This document shows positions 10,149 to 17,639 of a DNA stretch of 64,000 nt, in pieces. The stretch is taken from contig JAFSTO010000033.1 in NCBI GenBank assembly GCA_017450435.1, positions 18,016 to 82,015 of the forward strand, read 5' to 3'. How positions within the stretch are numbered: position 1 is the stretch's first letter; every line of letters begins with the position of its first letter. Source of the stretch: Paludibacteraceae bacterium. Lineage in GTDB: Bacteria > Bacteroidota > Bacteroidia > Bacteroidales > Paludibacteraceae. The position numbers and the translations under genes are program-made. A model generated the notes under the pieces. It was not told where the DNA came from and searched no databases. It worked only from the letters and a program-made list of their open reading frames with translations.

Positions 10149-10181
10149 AAAAAAAACGAGCCATCATAATGATTGCTCGTT
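10149..10181 (-). terminator. Terminator after tRNA-Asn
   Basis: On the minus strand, AACGAGC and GCTCGTT pair across a 13-base spacer and are followed by a run of T, four bases beyond the tRNA 3' end. Confidence 0.75.
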
Positions 10182-10184
10182 TAG

Positions 10185-10258
10185 CGCTCCCTCTAGGACT
10201 TGAACCTAGGACCCCCTGATTAACAGTCAGATGCTCTAACCGACTGAGCTAAGGAAGC
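10185..10258 (-). tRNA. tRNA-Asn (anticodon GTT)
   Basis: A 74-base cloverleaf can be folded by eye: acceptor stem GCTTCCT/AGGGAGC with one G-T pair, D arm GCTC...GAGC, anticodon stem TCTGA/TCAGG holding loop CTGTTAA (anticodon GTT), 5-base variable loop, T arm CTAGG-TTCAAGT-CCTAG, discriminator G. CCA is not encoded. A consensus promoter lies upstream at 10315-10345 and a terminator directly follows. Confidence 0.97.
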
Positions 10259-10314
10259 AGTGGTTTTGGCAGGTAGTGCCGCAACAAGCAATGCCCTCAT
10301 TTCAAAACCGACTG

Positions 10315-10345
10315 CAAAGGTAGTGCTTTTTTTTGAACTGACAAA
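10315..10345 (-). promoter_or_regulatory. Promoter of tRNA-Asn
   Basis: On the minus strand a TTTG (-33) at 10345-10342 and TACCTTTG (-7) at 10322-10315 are separated by 19 bp, the Bacteroidetes sigma-ABfr arrangement. The start site would fall about 50 bases before the tRNA 5' end. Confidence 0.7.
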
Positions 10346-10437
10346 GAAAAATGATAAAAAAAGTAAAAAAAAATGATTTTAGCAGTCAAAATATAGTTGA
10401 CAGATGAGAAATCGTACGTAATATGAGTAATTTTTTG

Positions 10438-10445
10438 TAATTTTG
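10438..10445 (+). promoter_or_regulatory. Probable -7 element of the PfkB kinase promoter
   Basis: TAATTTTG fits the TAnnTTTG consensus about 75 bases before the kinase start. No good -33 TTTG is seen at the expected distance, so this is weaker than the other promoters in the window. Confidence 0.45.
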
Positions 10446-10519
10446 TAGAGTTGTTTTACATCGCAGGCATCGTTGTCCTGCGAGTTTATTTTTCAACTGC
10501 CAATCTCTGTTTTTTTCGT

Positions 10520-11509
10520 ATGAAAAAGGTACTTGGTCTGGGTAATGCTCTTACCGACATCCTGATGCAGGTGTCGGACGCTGATATCAAAGCTCTCGGC
10601 GTTAGCAAAGGTAGCATGAACCATATCACTCTTGAACAGTCGTTCGACATTCAACACCATTTCTCTTCTACTCGCAAATCTATGATTGCGGGTGGTTCAG
10701 CTTCTAACACTATCAACGCTATAGCTTCGCTTGGCGGTCAGGCAGCTTTTATCGGTAAGCTTGGGCACGACGAGATAGGCGAGTTCTTCAGGCAGGACAC
10801 GCTGCGCAACGGTGTACGTCCGTTGTTTCTGAACTCTGAGCTGCCGTCGGGACACTGCACCGTGCTTATCACGCCGGACGGCGAACGCACCTTTTGTACA
10901 TATCTCGGAGCGTCAGGGGATATAAGAGAGGAGAACATAACGCCGGATATGTTTTTAGGTTTCGACATCTTCCACATCGAGGGATACCTTGTTCAGAATC
11001 ACGCTCTCATAGAAAAAGCCGTCAGGCAGGCGAAAGAGATGGGACTGCAGGTGTCTTTTGACATGTCTTCGTTTAATGTTATTAACGAGAATAAGGAGTT
11101 TATTGACTCGCTTGTAAGGCAGTATGTGGACATTGTTTTTGCCAACGAGGACGAGGCCTTGGCATATACTAATTTGGCGCCTGAGCCGGCGTTAGATATG
11201 CTGGCTGATATATGTGACACCGCTGTAGTGAAGATAGGTAAGCGCGGTTCGCTGGTTAGGCATGGAGCGGAGAAATACCTGGTGCCGGCTATCTGTACCA
11301 ATTGTGTGGACTCGACCGGTGCCGGCGACTACTATGCTGCCGGTTTCCTTTTCGGTCTCGCATGCAACCTCGACCTGCATAGTTGCGCCGAGATAGGTAC
11401 ACTGACGGCCGGACGTGTGTGCGAAGTAGTGGGGGCTAAACTATCTGACGATACGTGGACAGAAGTACGCGGACTGGTGGCACTGATACAGTCTGAGGAG
11501 AGGTGGTGA
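10520..11509 (+). CDS. PfkB-family carbohydrate/adenosine kinase
   Basis: 329 residues from the ATG at 10520; the frame is open upstream but the extra 23 codons are not conserved-looking, and MKKVLGLGNALTDIL is the normal start of this group. It shows the PfkB signature 1 (GGSASNTINAIASLGG) and signature 2 (DSTGAGDYYAAGFLFG) with the GAGD anion hole and catalytic Asp. These enzymes phosphorylate ribose-type sugars or nucleosides. Close Bacteroidetes homologues are usually annotated adenosine kinase, but the sequence alone does not fix the substrate. It is convergent with the zinc-ribbon gene and shares a bidirectional terminator with it. Confidence 0.88.
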   Translation: MKKVLGLGNALTDILMQVSDADIKALGVSKGSMNHITLEQSFDIQHHFSSTRKSMIAGGSASNTINAIASLGGQAAFIGKLGHDEIGEFFRQDTLRNGVRPLFLNSELPSGHCTVLITPDGERTFCTYLGASGDIREENITPDMFLGFDIFHIEGYLVQNHALIEKAVRQAKEMGLQVSFDMSSFNVINENKEFIDSLVRQYVDIVFANEDEALAYTNLAPEPALDMLADICDTAVVKIGKRGSLVRHGAEKYLVPAICTNCVDSTGAGDYYAAGFLFGLACNLDLHSCAEIGTLTAGRVCEVVGAKLSDDTWTEVRGLVALIQSEERW

Positions 11510-11570
11510 GACTTATTTTGATATCTGAGAACTTCCGATAACCTCTGAGGTTCTCATCCTGTAAACAATA

Positions 11571-11606
11571 AATCGAGGTGTCCGTTCGGGCACCTCGATT
11601 TTGTTG
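11571..11606. terminator. Bidirectional terminator between the kinase and zinc-ribbon genes
   Basis: AATCGAGGTG and CACCTCGATT form a perfect 10-bp stem with a 10-base loop, followed by T-rich sequence. It lies between two convergent genes and can serve both strands. Confidence 0.8.
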
Positions 11607-11630
11607 TTGGTATAAGAAAACAAGCCACCT

Positions 11631-12404
11631 TTATTTAACCTTAATAGGTTTGGCTTCAGCTGCGAGTTCGTTGTCGATAAGAATACGGCCGCAATACTCG
11701 CATGGGATGATTTTCTTGCGCAGACGAATATCCAATTGTCTTTGTGCCGGAATCTTGTTGTGGCAGCCTCCGCATGCGTCGCGGTCAACAGTAACGACAG
11801 CCAAGCCGTTGCGGGCGTTGCGGCGGATACGTTTGAAGGCGGAAAGCAGACGCTCGTCGATGTTATTCTCAATCTTGCCGGCTCGCAGAAGAAGGGTCTC
11901 GGTCTGCTCTTTGGTCTCAAGCAGGATATCGTTCAACTCCGAGCGTTTCTGGTTGAGGTCGATGGTCTTCTCCTCAATGTCGGAAACAGTCTTTTTCTTA
12001 TCCTCGGTGCGTGTCTCAAGCAGCGCGGTGAACTCTTTGATACGTTTTTGAGCGAGCTCTATCTCTAACTGCTGGAACTCAATCTCTTTCGACAGGTTAT
12101 CATACTCGCGGTTGTTGCGCACGTTATCCTGCTGTTCTTTGTAGCGGTTGATGGCTACGTTGGCGTTCTCTGTCTTGACGCGCATCTCTGACAGCTTGGT
12201 CTCGCACTCTTTGATGTCATTCTCGATGTTGGTGAGACGGGTCTTCAGACCTTCTACTATATCTGCCATGTCTTTCACCTCCTGAGGCAACTCGCCTTGA
12301 AGGACACGCAACTCGTCGATCTTGCTGTCAACCTGTTGCAGTTCGTAAAGAGCTTTCAGCTTGTCTTCCACTGTCAGCTCGGTCGGGTCAATTTTCTTTG
12401 CCAT
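11631..12404 (-). CDS. Coiled-coil protein with C4 zinc ribbon
   Basis: 257 residues. Residues ~10-190 are heptad-rich and charged (long antiparallel coiled coil), ending in a C4 zinc ribbon with Cys211, Cys214, Cys235 and Cys238 (CGGC...CEYC). This is the DUF164/CdsZ-like architecture found across bacteria; members have been linked to nucleic-acid or ribosome-related roles, but no reaction is established. It is followed on the same strand by the Nif3 gene after a ~115-base gap reading leftward from Nif3 into this gene, so the two may be co-transcribed. Confidence 0.87.
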   Translation of the reverse strand: MAKKIDPTELTVEDKLKALYELQQVDSKIDELRVLQGELPQEVKDMADIVEGLKTRLTNIENDIKECETKLSEMRVKTENANVAINRYKEQQDNVRNNREYDNLSKEIEFQQLEIELAQKRIKEFTALLETRTEDKKKTVSDIEEKTIDLNQKRSELNDILLETKEQTETLLLRAGKIENNIDERLLSAFKRIRRNARNGLAVVTVDRDACGGCHNKIPAQRQLDIRLRKKIIPCEYCGRILIDNELAAEAKPIKVK

Positions 12405-12519
12405 AGTTGTTTATATTTTTATTATTATTTTGAATTTAATTTTAATAAGTAATATTTTCGGTTAATTTTCCACCCGCTTTGCCTCCCAAATGACCGTCTC
12501 TACCGGTGTTGGTCGCGTT

Positions 12520-13326
12520 TTATCCTTTATACCACAATGTGGGGCTCAGGTCGCTTTTGGCATCGATGATGTTGAGCGGCGTGTGGCTGAGCAGTCGGCG
12601 GAAGACGTCTTTCGTAAACTGTTCGCTCTCGAAGTGCCCGATGTCGAAGAGTGGTATTGTGCCGAGTGTATCCACGAAATCGTGATGCCGTATGTCTGCC
12701 GATACGAAAGCGTCGGCATGTTGCTCAATAGCATCGCTGACGAACTCCGCCCCTGAGCCGCCTACTAATGCTATACGCCTGAGAAGACGGTCGGTGGGGT
12801 TGCTGTATCTGATACACTCTTGTCTGAAGGTAGTGGAGAGCAGTTGTAGAAGTCCTTGCAGAGTCATTGCTTGTGGTAAGTCACCGATGACGCCTAAGCC
12901 GGTGGCTGCACCTGCGGGAGATAGGATAGAGTAATGCTCTATGCCCAGCCGTTTGGCCATCTCTCCGCTCACTCCGTCGGGCTGTACGTCCATGGCCGTG
13001 TGAGACGAGTATATGGCTATGCCGTGGCGTATGGCCTGCTCGGCTATACGCTGCTGCGGCGTCATGCCGCTGATGGTCTTCAAACCATGGAACAATAAAG
13101 GATGGTGGGAAATGACGAGCTGCGCCTTACAATGCTGCGCCTCCTCAATAACACACTCTATAACGTCGGTGCAGAGTAGCACCGTCGTTACGTCAGCGTC
13201 TGTGTGACCAATCTGTAGCCCCGAGTTGTCCCACGACTCTTGTAGGGGCAGTGGAGCTGCAGACTCGATAATATTGATTATCTCCTGTAAGAGCAAATGT
13301 CTTTTGTTGAATGAGGTGATGAGCAC
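12520..13326 (-). CDS. Nif3-like dinuclear metal-centre hexameric protein
   Basis: Up to 268 residues. There is no ATG: the frame is closed by a stop just upstream of a GTG at 13326, and a TTG at 13296 would match the usual family start (LLLQEIINIIES...PLQESWDNSGLQIG) better. Metal-ligand motifs are present: HHPLLFHG, YSSHTAMD and DIGHFESEQF, with VGGSGAEF between. Nif3/YbgI proteins form toroidal hexamers with a two-metal site; some are linked to GTP cyclohydrolase-type or folate chemistry, but the role is unsettled. At this length the CutA-like insertion found in the ~365-residue form is missing. Confidence 0.88.
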   Translation of the reverse strand: MLITSFNKRHLLLQEIINIIESAAPLPLQESWDNSGLQIGHTDADVTTVLLCTDVIECVIEEAQHCKAQLVISHHPLLFHGLKTISGMTPQQRIAEQAIRHGIAIYSSHTAMDVQPDGVSGEMAKRLGIEHYSILSPAGAATGLGVIGDLPQAMTLQGLLQLLSTTFRQECIRYSNPTDRLLRRIALVGGSGAEFVSDAIEQHADAFVSADIRHHDFVDTLGTIPLFDIGHFESEQFTKDVFRRLLSHTPLNIIDAKSDLSPTLWYKG

Positions 13327-13345
13327 CGCTCATCTCTGTCCCTCA

Positions 13346-13759
13346 TTACTCCTCTGCTTTCTCTTCTTCCGGCTTGAAGGTGGTGAAACCGGCTGCAGTG
13401 AGGATGTTGTACCATTGTGCCAACTTGCGGATGTCGGAAGGATAAACGCGCTCGCGGTCATAGTCCGGCAATACTTTGCTAAACCACTCGCCAAGAGCTT
13501 TATTGTCGGCTTTCTTTATATCCCAAGTCAGGGCTTTGCCGCCCTCTAACTTGTAGGCCGCCTCTAATACCTCCCATAGTTTGGCATCTTCGCCGTTGGT
13601 GAACATTGATATGTCTGCCAAACTGACGATGCGGTCGCGAGCATAGGTCGGGCAACGTTTGCCGTCAGTGAGTGACTCGATGATAAGCATGTTGTTTCCC
13701 CTGTTCACGAGGCGGTATAGTCCGGGCTTGCCCGATACGGATAGTATGTCTTTTAGCAT
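13346..13759 (-). CDS. DUF5606 family protein
   Basis: 137 residues. The start [19 protein letters not shown] and the middle [17 protein letters not shown] match the small cytosolic DUF5606 family restricted to Bacteroidetes. No signal, membrane segment or catalytic motif is visible, and the C terminus is Glu/Lys-rich. A consensus promoter at 13822-13853 lies directly upstream, arranged back to back with the smpB promoter. It is followed by Nif3 after 19 bases, so DUF5606-Nif3-zinc ribbon may form one transcript. Function unknown. Confidence 0.88.
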   Translation of the reverse strand: MLKDILSVSGKPGLYRLVNRGNNMLIIESLTDGKRCPTYARDRIVSLADISMFTNGEDAKLWEVLEAAYKLEGGKALTWDIKKADNKALGEWFSKVLPDYDRERVYPSDIRKLAQWYNILTAAGFTTFKPEEEKAEE

Positions 13760-13821
13760 AGTGGTCTTTTGTTTTCTAAACTTTTATCGGATTTATACGT
13801 GAATATTCACAAATCGACATG

Positions 13822-13853
13822 CAAAATTAGTGCTTTTTTCTCAATTATGCAAG
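13822..13853 (-). promoter_or_regulatory. Promoter of the DUF5606 gene
   Basis: On the minus strand CTTG (13853-13850) and TAATTTTG (13829-13822) with 20 bp between them. It is 38 bp from the oppositely oriented smpB promoter. Confidence 0.78.
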
Positions 13854-13891
13854 AAACAGGCGCGAATAGTGCAGTGAAACAACGTTTTTTC

Positions 13892-13922
13892 TTGCATAAC
13901 CCGATTTTTTGTAGTAATTTTG
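13892..13922 (+). promoter_or_regulatory. Promoter of smpB
   Basis: CTTG at 13891-13894 and TAATTTTG at 13915-13922 with 20 bp between; predicted start site about 13929, giving a ~23-base leader to the ATG at 13952. This supports the short smpB start. Confidence 0.78.
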
Positions 13923-13951
13923 CAGGCTTGTTTGTGCAATCCGTCTCATCC

Positions 13952-14458
13952 ATGGACGACGAAATAGTTCGTCTCATCCGCGAGGACAGAAAACTGACAT
14001 CAGTGCTTCCTAAATCAAACGTCAATATTAAGAACAAACGTGCATACTTCGACTACGAGGTACTGCAGCGTTATACTGCCGGCATACAGCTTTTCGGTAC
14101 GGAGATTAAGTCTATCCGTGAGAGCAGAGCTTCACTGGCGGACACCTATTGCAGTTTCGAGGGTAGGGAGCTATGGGTGAGAGGTATGCATATAGCCACT
14201 TACGCTTTCGGTTCGTATAACAACCACGACGTGCGGCGCAACAGAAAACTGCTGCTGACCAAGCGCGAACTGAGAAAACTGCAGAATGCTGTGAAAGATA
14301 CGGGAAAGACCATCATTCCGCTTTCGCTGTTTATCAACGAAAAAGGACTGGCAAAGTTGGAGATTGGTCTGTGTCAGGGCAAGCATAACTATGACAAACG
14401 ACAGTCGCTGCGCGAGAAAGATGACAAGCGTGAGTTGGACAGGGCGATGAAGATATAA
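13952..14458 (+). CDS. smpB: SsrA-binding protein SmpB
   Basis: 168 residues from the ATG at 13952; the in-frame upstream extension runs through the promoter and is rejected. It has the SmpB core [15 protein letters not shown]...[13 protein letters not shown] and the basic C-terminal tail [18 protein letters not shown], which enters the ribosomal mRNA channel. SmpB delivers tmRNA to stalled ribosomes; tagged proteins go to ClpXP, whose genes are at 7424-9321. The N terminus is ~15 residues longer than the E. coli protein. tmRNA itself was not seen in this window. Confidence 0.95.
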   Translation: MDDEIVRLIREDRKLTSVLPKSNVNIKNKRAYFDYEVLQRYTAGIQLFGTEIKSIRESRASLADTYCSFEGRELWVRGMHIATYAFGSYNNHDVRRNRKLLLTKRELRKLQNAVKDTGKTIIPLSLFINEKGLAKLEIGLCQGKHNYDKRQSLREKDDKRELDRAMKI

Positions 14459-14538
14459 GGCTAAGCCTGTTAGCGGTTAACTATGCGGGCGTATGCCTGT
14501 CGTCGGAAGGTGAAAATAAATTTAGAAACAATTATACA

Positions 14539-16071
14539 ATGAAAGCATTACTAATGATTCTTGATGGCTGGGGTATTGGTGACAAGACCAAGTCTGATGC
14601 CATCTATTCCACGCCGACCCCTAACTGGGACGCGCTCTTGAAGAAGTACCCTCACTCGCAGCTTCTTGCCTGTGGTGAGAACGTTGGTCTGCCCGACGGA
14701 CAGATGGGAAACTCTGAGGTGGGACACCTGAATATCGGCGCCGGACGTGTCGTTTATCAGGATTTGGTGAAGATTAACATCGCTTGTCGTGAGAACACCA
14801 TCAAGCAGAACAAAGAGATTATAGCGGCATACGAGCATGCCCGTCAGACGGGAAAGAAAGTGCATATCATGGGCTTGACCTCTACCGGTGGCGTTCATTC
14901 GTCGCTGGAGCACTTGTTCAAACTTGTGGAGATTTCCGCCGACTACGGCGTCAGCAGCCGCACTTTTGTCCATTGTTTCATGGACGGTCGCGACACCGAC
15001 CCGCGCAGTGGTATCACATATATTGCCGACCTGCAGAAAGAGTGCGATAAATACGGCGCACATATAGCCTCCATCATCGGCCGTTTCTACGCTATGGACC
15101 GCGACAAACGTTGGGAGCGTATAAAAATCGCATACGACCAACTTGTCTTGGGCGAGGGTCGTAAAGAGACGGATATGGTGGCAGCGGTGCAAGGTTGCTA
15201 TGACCGCCACACGGAGGAGCATAAGGACACTGACGAGTTCATGGAGCCTTTGGTAAACAGCACCTGCGACGGACGTATAGAGGAGGGCGACACCGTCATC
15301 TTCTTCAACTACCGCAACGACCGTGCAAAGGAGATAACCATAGCGCTGACACAACAGGACATGCCGGAGCAGGGAATGCACACTATCCCCGGACTGCACT
15401 ACTGCTGCATGACGCCATACGACTCTTCTTTCACCGGACTGCATATACTCTTCCCAAAGGAGAATGTGGAGAACACCCTCGGCGAGACTGTTTCCAAACT
15501 CGGCATGAAACAGCTGCGTATTGCAGAGACGGAGAAGTTCGCGCACGTCACGTTCTTCTTTAACGGTGGTAGGGAGGCTGAGTACGAGGGTGAGGACCGT
15601 ATTCTTATCCCATCGCCTAAGGTGCCTACCTACGACATGAAACCGGAGATGTCGGCACCGGAGGTGACAGAGGCACTGGTGGCTGCTATCAAGACGCAGA
15701 AATACGACTATATAACCCTTAACTTCGCCAACGGCGATATGGTTGGTCATACGGGTGTCTATCCTGCCATACAAGAGGCGGTGCGTACTATCGACAGATG
15801 TGTGCAACAGGTGTTGGATGCCGCTCTCGCTAACGGTTATGAGACGCTGATCATCGCCGACCACGGCAACTGCGACTACGCTATCAACCCCGACGGCACA
15901 CCAAACACCGCCCACTCGCTCAACCCCGTGCCGTTCGTCTATGTGTCGAAAGACCACATCGACGCGAAGGTTAGCGATGGCCGCCTCGCTGACGTGGCTC
16001 CTTCGCTCTGCCATATACTCGGCATACACCAGCCCGAAGAGATGACAGGCCACTGTCTCATCAAGGATTGA
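14539..16071 (+). CDS. gpmI: 2,3-bisphosphoglycerate-independent phosphoglycerate mutase
   Basis: 510 residues, standard length. The catalytic Ser59 is in MGNSEVGH; further metal and substrate motifs are [40 protein letters not shown] and [11 protein letters not shown]. It converts 3-phosphoglycerate to 2-phosphoglycerate using two Mn ions. A 500-codon open frame runs antisense through the gene; it is a codon-composition shadow. Downstream lies a terminator-like hairpin and then a long repeat region. Confidence 0.98.
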   Translation: MKALLMILDGWGIGDKTKSDAIYSTPTPNWDALLKKYPHSQLLACGENVGLPDGQMGNSEVGHLNIGAGRVVYQDLVKINIACRENTIKQNKEIIAAYEHARQTGKKVHIMGLTSTGGVHSSLEHLFKLVEISADYGVSSRTFVHCFMDGRDTDPRSGITYIADLQKECDKYGAHIASIIGRFYAMDRDKRWERIKIAYDQLVLGEGRKETDMVAAVQGCYDRHTEEHKDTDEFMEPLVNSTCDGRIEEGDTVIFFNYRNDRAKEITIALTQQDMPEQGMHTIPGLHYCCMTPYDSSFTGLHILFPKENVENTLGETVSKLGMKQLRIAETEKFAHVTFFFNGGREAEYEGEDRILIPSPKVPTYDMKPEMSAPEVTEALVAAIKTQKYDYITLNFANGDMVGHTGVYPAIQEAVRTIDRCVQQVLDAALANGYETLIIADHGNCDYAINPDGTPNTAHSLNPVPFVYVSKDHIDAKVSDGRLADVAPSLCHILGIHQPEEMTGHCLIKD

Positions 16072-16127
16072 TTTTCCGTTTTTTTGTCTTTTCTACGAAT
16101 TAAACGGATTTATTTACGGCATACGGT

Positions 16128-16157
16128 AGAGACGGTCGGGAAGACCGCCTCTCTTTT
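16128..16157 (+). terminator. Terminator-like palindrome after gpmI
   Basis: AGAGACGGTC pairs with GACCGCCTCTCT with one mismatch, followed by six T. It also belongs to the dispersed GAGACGGT palindrome family of this window. Confidence 0.65.
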
Positions 16158-16275
16158 TTGTTTGTCAACGAATTGAACGGATATTTATCTACGAATTGAA
16201 CGGATTGGGCAAATATTTTTTTAGGGGGGATAATTCGTTCATTCGTTAACCGTTCAACCGTTCATCCGTTCAATC

Positions 16276-16440
16276 GTTCATTCGTTAACCGTTCATTCGT
16301 TAACCGTTCATTCGTTAATCGTTCATTCGTTAATCGTTCATTCGTTAATCGTTCATTCGTTAATCGTTCATTCGTTAATCGTTCATTCGTTAATCGTTCA
16401 TTCGTTAATCGTTCATTCGTTAATCGTTCATTCGTTAATC
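16276..16440. repeat. 15-bp tandem array, 11 units
   Basis: Eleven consecutive units of GTTCATTCGTTAATC; the first two end in AACC, the other nine are identical. Degenerate units flank both sides (16236-16275 and 16441-16455). There are no spacers, so it is not a CRISPR array. The unit is roughly the reverse complement of the CGAATTGAACGGAT motif repeated nearby. Confidence 0.95.
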
Positions 16441-16468
16441 GTTCATTCGTTCACTGTTCTTTATTTTA

Positions 16469-16567
16469 CATCGGGCGCGGAAAGTGCAAAAAAAATACGA
16501 TTTCCGCGCCCGATGTGTGGTGATTGGGCGCGGAAAGTGTAAAAAAAATACGATTTCCGCGCCCAAT
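16469..16567. repeat. Two tandem near-identical GC-rich hairpins
   Basis: Hairpin 1 (16469-16515) and hairpin 2 (16523-16567) both have the arm GGGCGCGGAAA, a 17-base A-rich loop and the arm TTTCCGCGCCC. The outer pairs differ in a compensated way (TCGGG/CCCGA against TTGGG/CCCAA). Confidence 0.9.
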
Positions 16568-16756
16568 GTGTTGCGTATATTAGAAATGTTGACCAGACAC
16601 AGACGCGTTATGGTATCATGCCGACGTTTATCACCACATACGGTCTAACCCCCAACGGTTACGCAAATAACATATTGAATAACGTCACCATGGATGATTT
16701 GTTTCAATAAATCCCGTGGCGGACAGACATACGTTTTGGTATATGGTAGAGACGGG

Positions 16757-16779
16757 GTCCCTGTCTGCCGACAGGCAGG
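16757..16779. repeat. CCTGTC-type short palindrome
   Basis: CCTGTCTGCCGACAGGCAGG forms a 6-bp stem (CCTGTC/GACAGG). It sits inside a GAGACGG...CCGTCTC palindrome (16745-16793). The same 20-mer occurs at 23510-23529 within the coding end of the first giant gene. Confidence 0.8.
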
Positions 16780-16797
16780 TTCGACCGTCTCTCATTG

Positions 16798-16925
16798 TTT
16801 ATCTACGAATTAAACGGATTGGACGGATATTTATCTACGAATTGAACGGATTGGACGGATATTTATCTACGAATTAAACGGATTGAACGGATATTTATCT
16901 ACGAATTGAACGGATTGGGCAAATA
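16798..16925. repeat. 32-bp tandem array, 4 units
   Basis: Four 32-bp units starting TTTATCTACGAATT and containing AAACGGATT or GAACGGATT. The last unit runs into the sequence GGGCAAATATTTTTTTAGGG, also found at 16207-16226 after the same kind of unit. Confidence 0.9.
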
Positions 16926-17099
16926 TTTTTTTAGGGGGACCGTTCACTCGTTCATCCGTTCTTCATCCGTTCAAACTTCATTCGTTCATTCGTATGAGTG
17001 TATAAATATGTAAATTATGCATAAAATGGGGGATGGTGAAAATTGGGGGCTTTTTTATGTAAAAAAATAGCTCTTTATGCAAAAAAAATCGGGCAAAAT

Positions 17100-17131
17100 A
17101 TTGCGTATTCCAAATATTTGGAGTACCTTTG
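17100..17131 (+). promoter_or_regulatory. Promoter, probably for the first giant gene
   Basis: ATTG at 17100-17103 and TACCTTTG at 17124-17131 with 20 bp between. It is preceded by an A-tract and CGGGCAAAA, as at the rpsL promoter. No gene lies between it and 17640, so the transcript would carry a ~500-base leader. Confidence 0.68.
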
Positions 17132-17492
17132 CAATGCAAAATTGCGTATTTTATGTACCAAAGATAGGGAAACACCTTAATTTAGTACCTCAATATCTTT
17201 TATTTTAGGTAGGCGGGCGTGTGATTAGGCGGATAGACCTTAATTGGTATGTGGAAGGGTGATTTTGTAAGAGTACCACGTCGAGGGACTTATGTCGTTT
17301 GGACGTGGGGCGGTCGGTCGGAGGACCGGCAGACATAGGAAAGGCGTTTACTGACGCTTTGCGCGACTATCCAAAAACTTCGCAACTTTTTGTTACCGGA
17401 CGTGCAGAGAACATGTAGATGTCCTCGGGATATGTATATATCCTGAATGTGTGTGTATGTATTGTACCCATACATCAGGCTTTGCATATTCG

Positions 17493-17579
17493 GCGTGGAC
17501 TTCGATTGTTTTTCTACTGGTAACGGGGAATGCGAAGCCCTTGGATAGCGTGAAGAGCAACTGACTCCACGCTTTTTTT
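17493..17579 (+). promoter_or_regulatory. Attenuator-like structure in the leader of the first giant gene
   Basis: GCGTGGA (17493-17499) pairs with TCCACGC (17566-17572), directly followed by seven T. An inner CTTCG/CGAAG pair (17500-17504, 17533-17537) nests inside. The shape resembles an intrinsic terminator placed 60 bases before the start codon. It may reduce read-through; no ligand-binding riboswitch class is recognised. Confidence 0.4.
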
Positions 17580-17639
17580 GTGTCGGTGCAAGTGAATGAT
17601 AAATACGTTTGCAGCGCGTTGTCGCTGCGGTAAACCACT

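Larger units (their letters stand above)
16072..17639. other. Repeat-rich intergenic region between gpmI and the first giant gene
   Basis: 1.57 kb without a supportable gene. In order it holds a terminator-like palindrome, a first copy of a ~45-bp direct repeat (16183-16228), an array of 15-bp units, twin GC-rich hairpins, an unexplained stretch to ~16740, palindromes containing GAGACGG and CCTGTC, an array of 32-bp units ending in the second copy of the direct repeat (16890-16938), a promoter (17100-17131) and a ~500-base structured leader. Confidence 0.85.

Noticed and set aside
14551-16053. 500-codon open frame antisense to gpmI
   Set aside because: Exact shadow of a well-conserved gene; composition (His/Val/Leu/Arg-rich, no domain) is what codon bias produces on the opposite strand.
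16276-16440. 15-bp array considered as a CRISPR array
   Set aside because: Units are contiguous without spacers and no cas gene is nearby.
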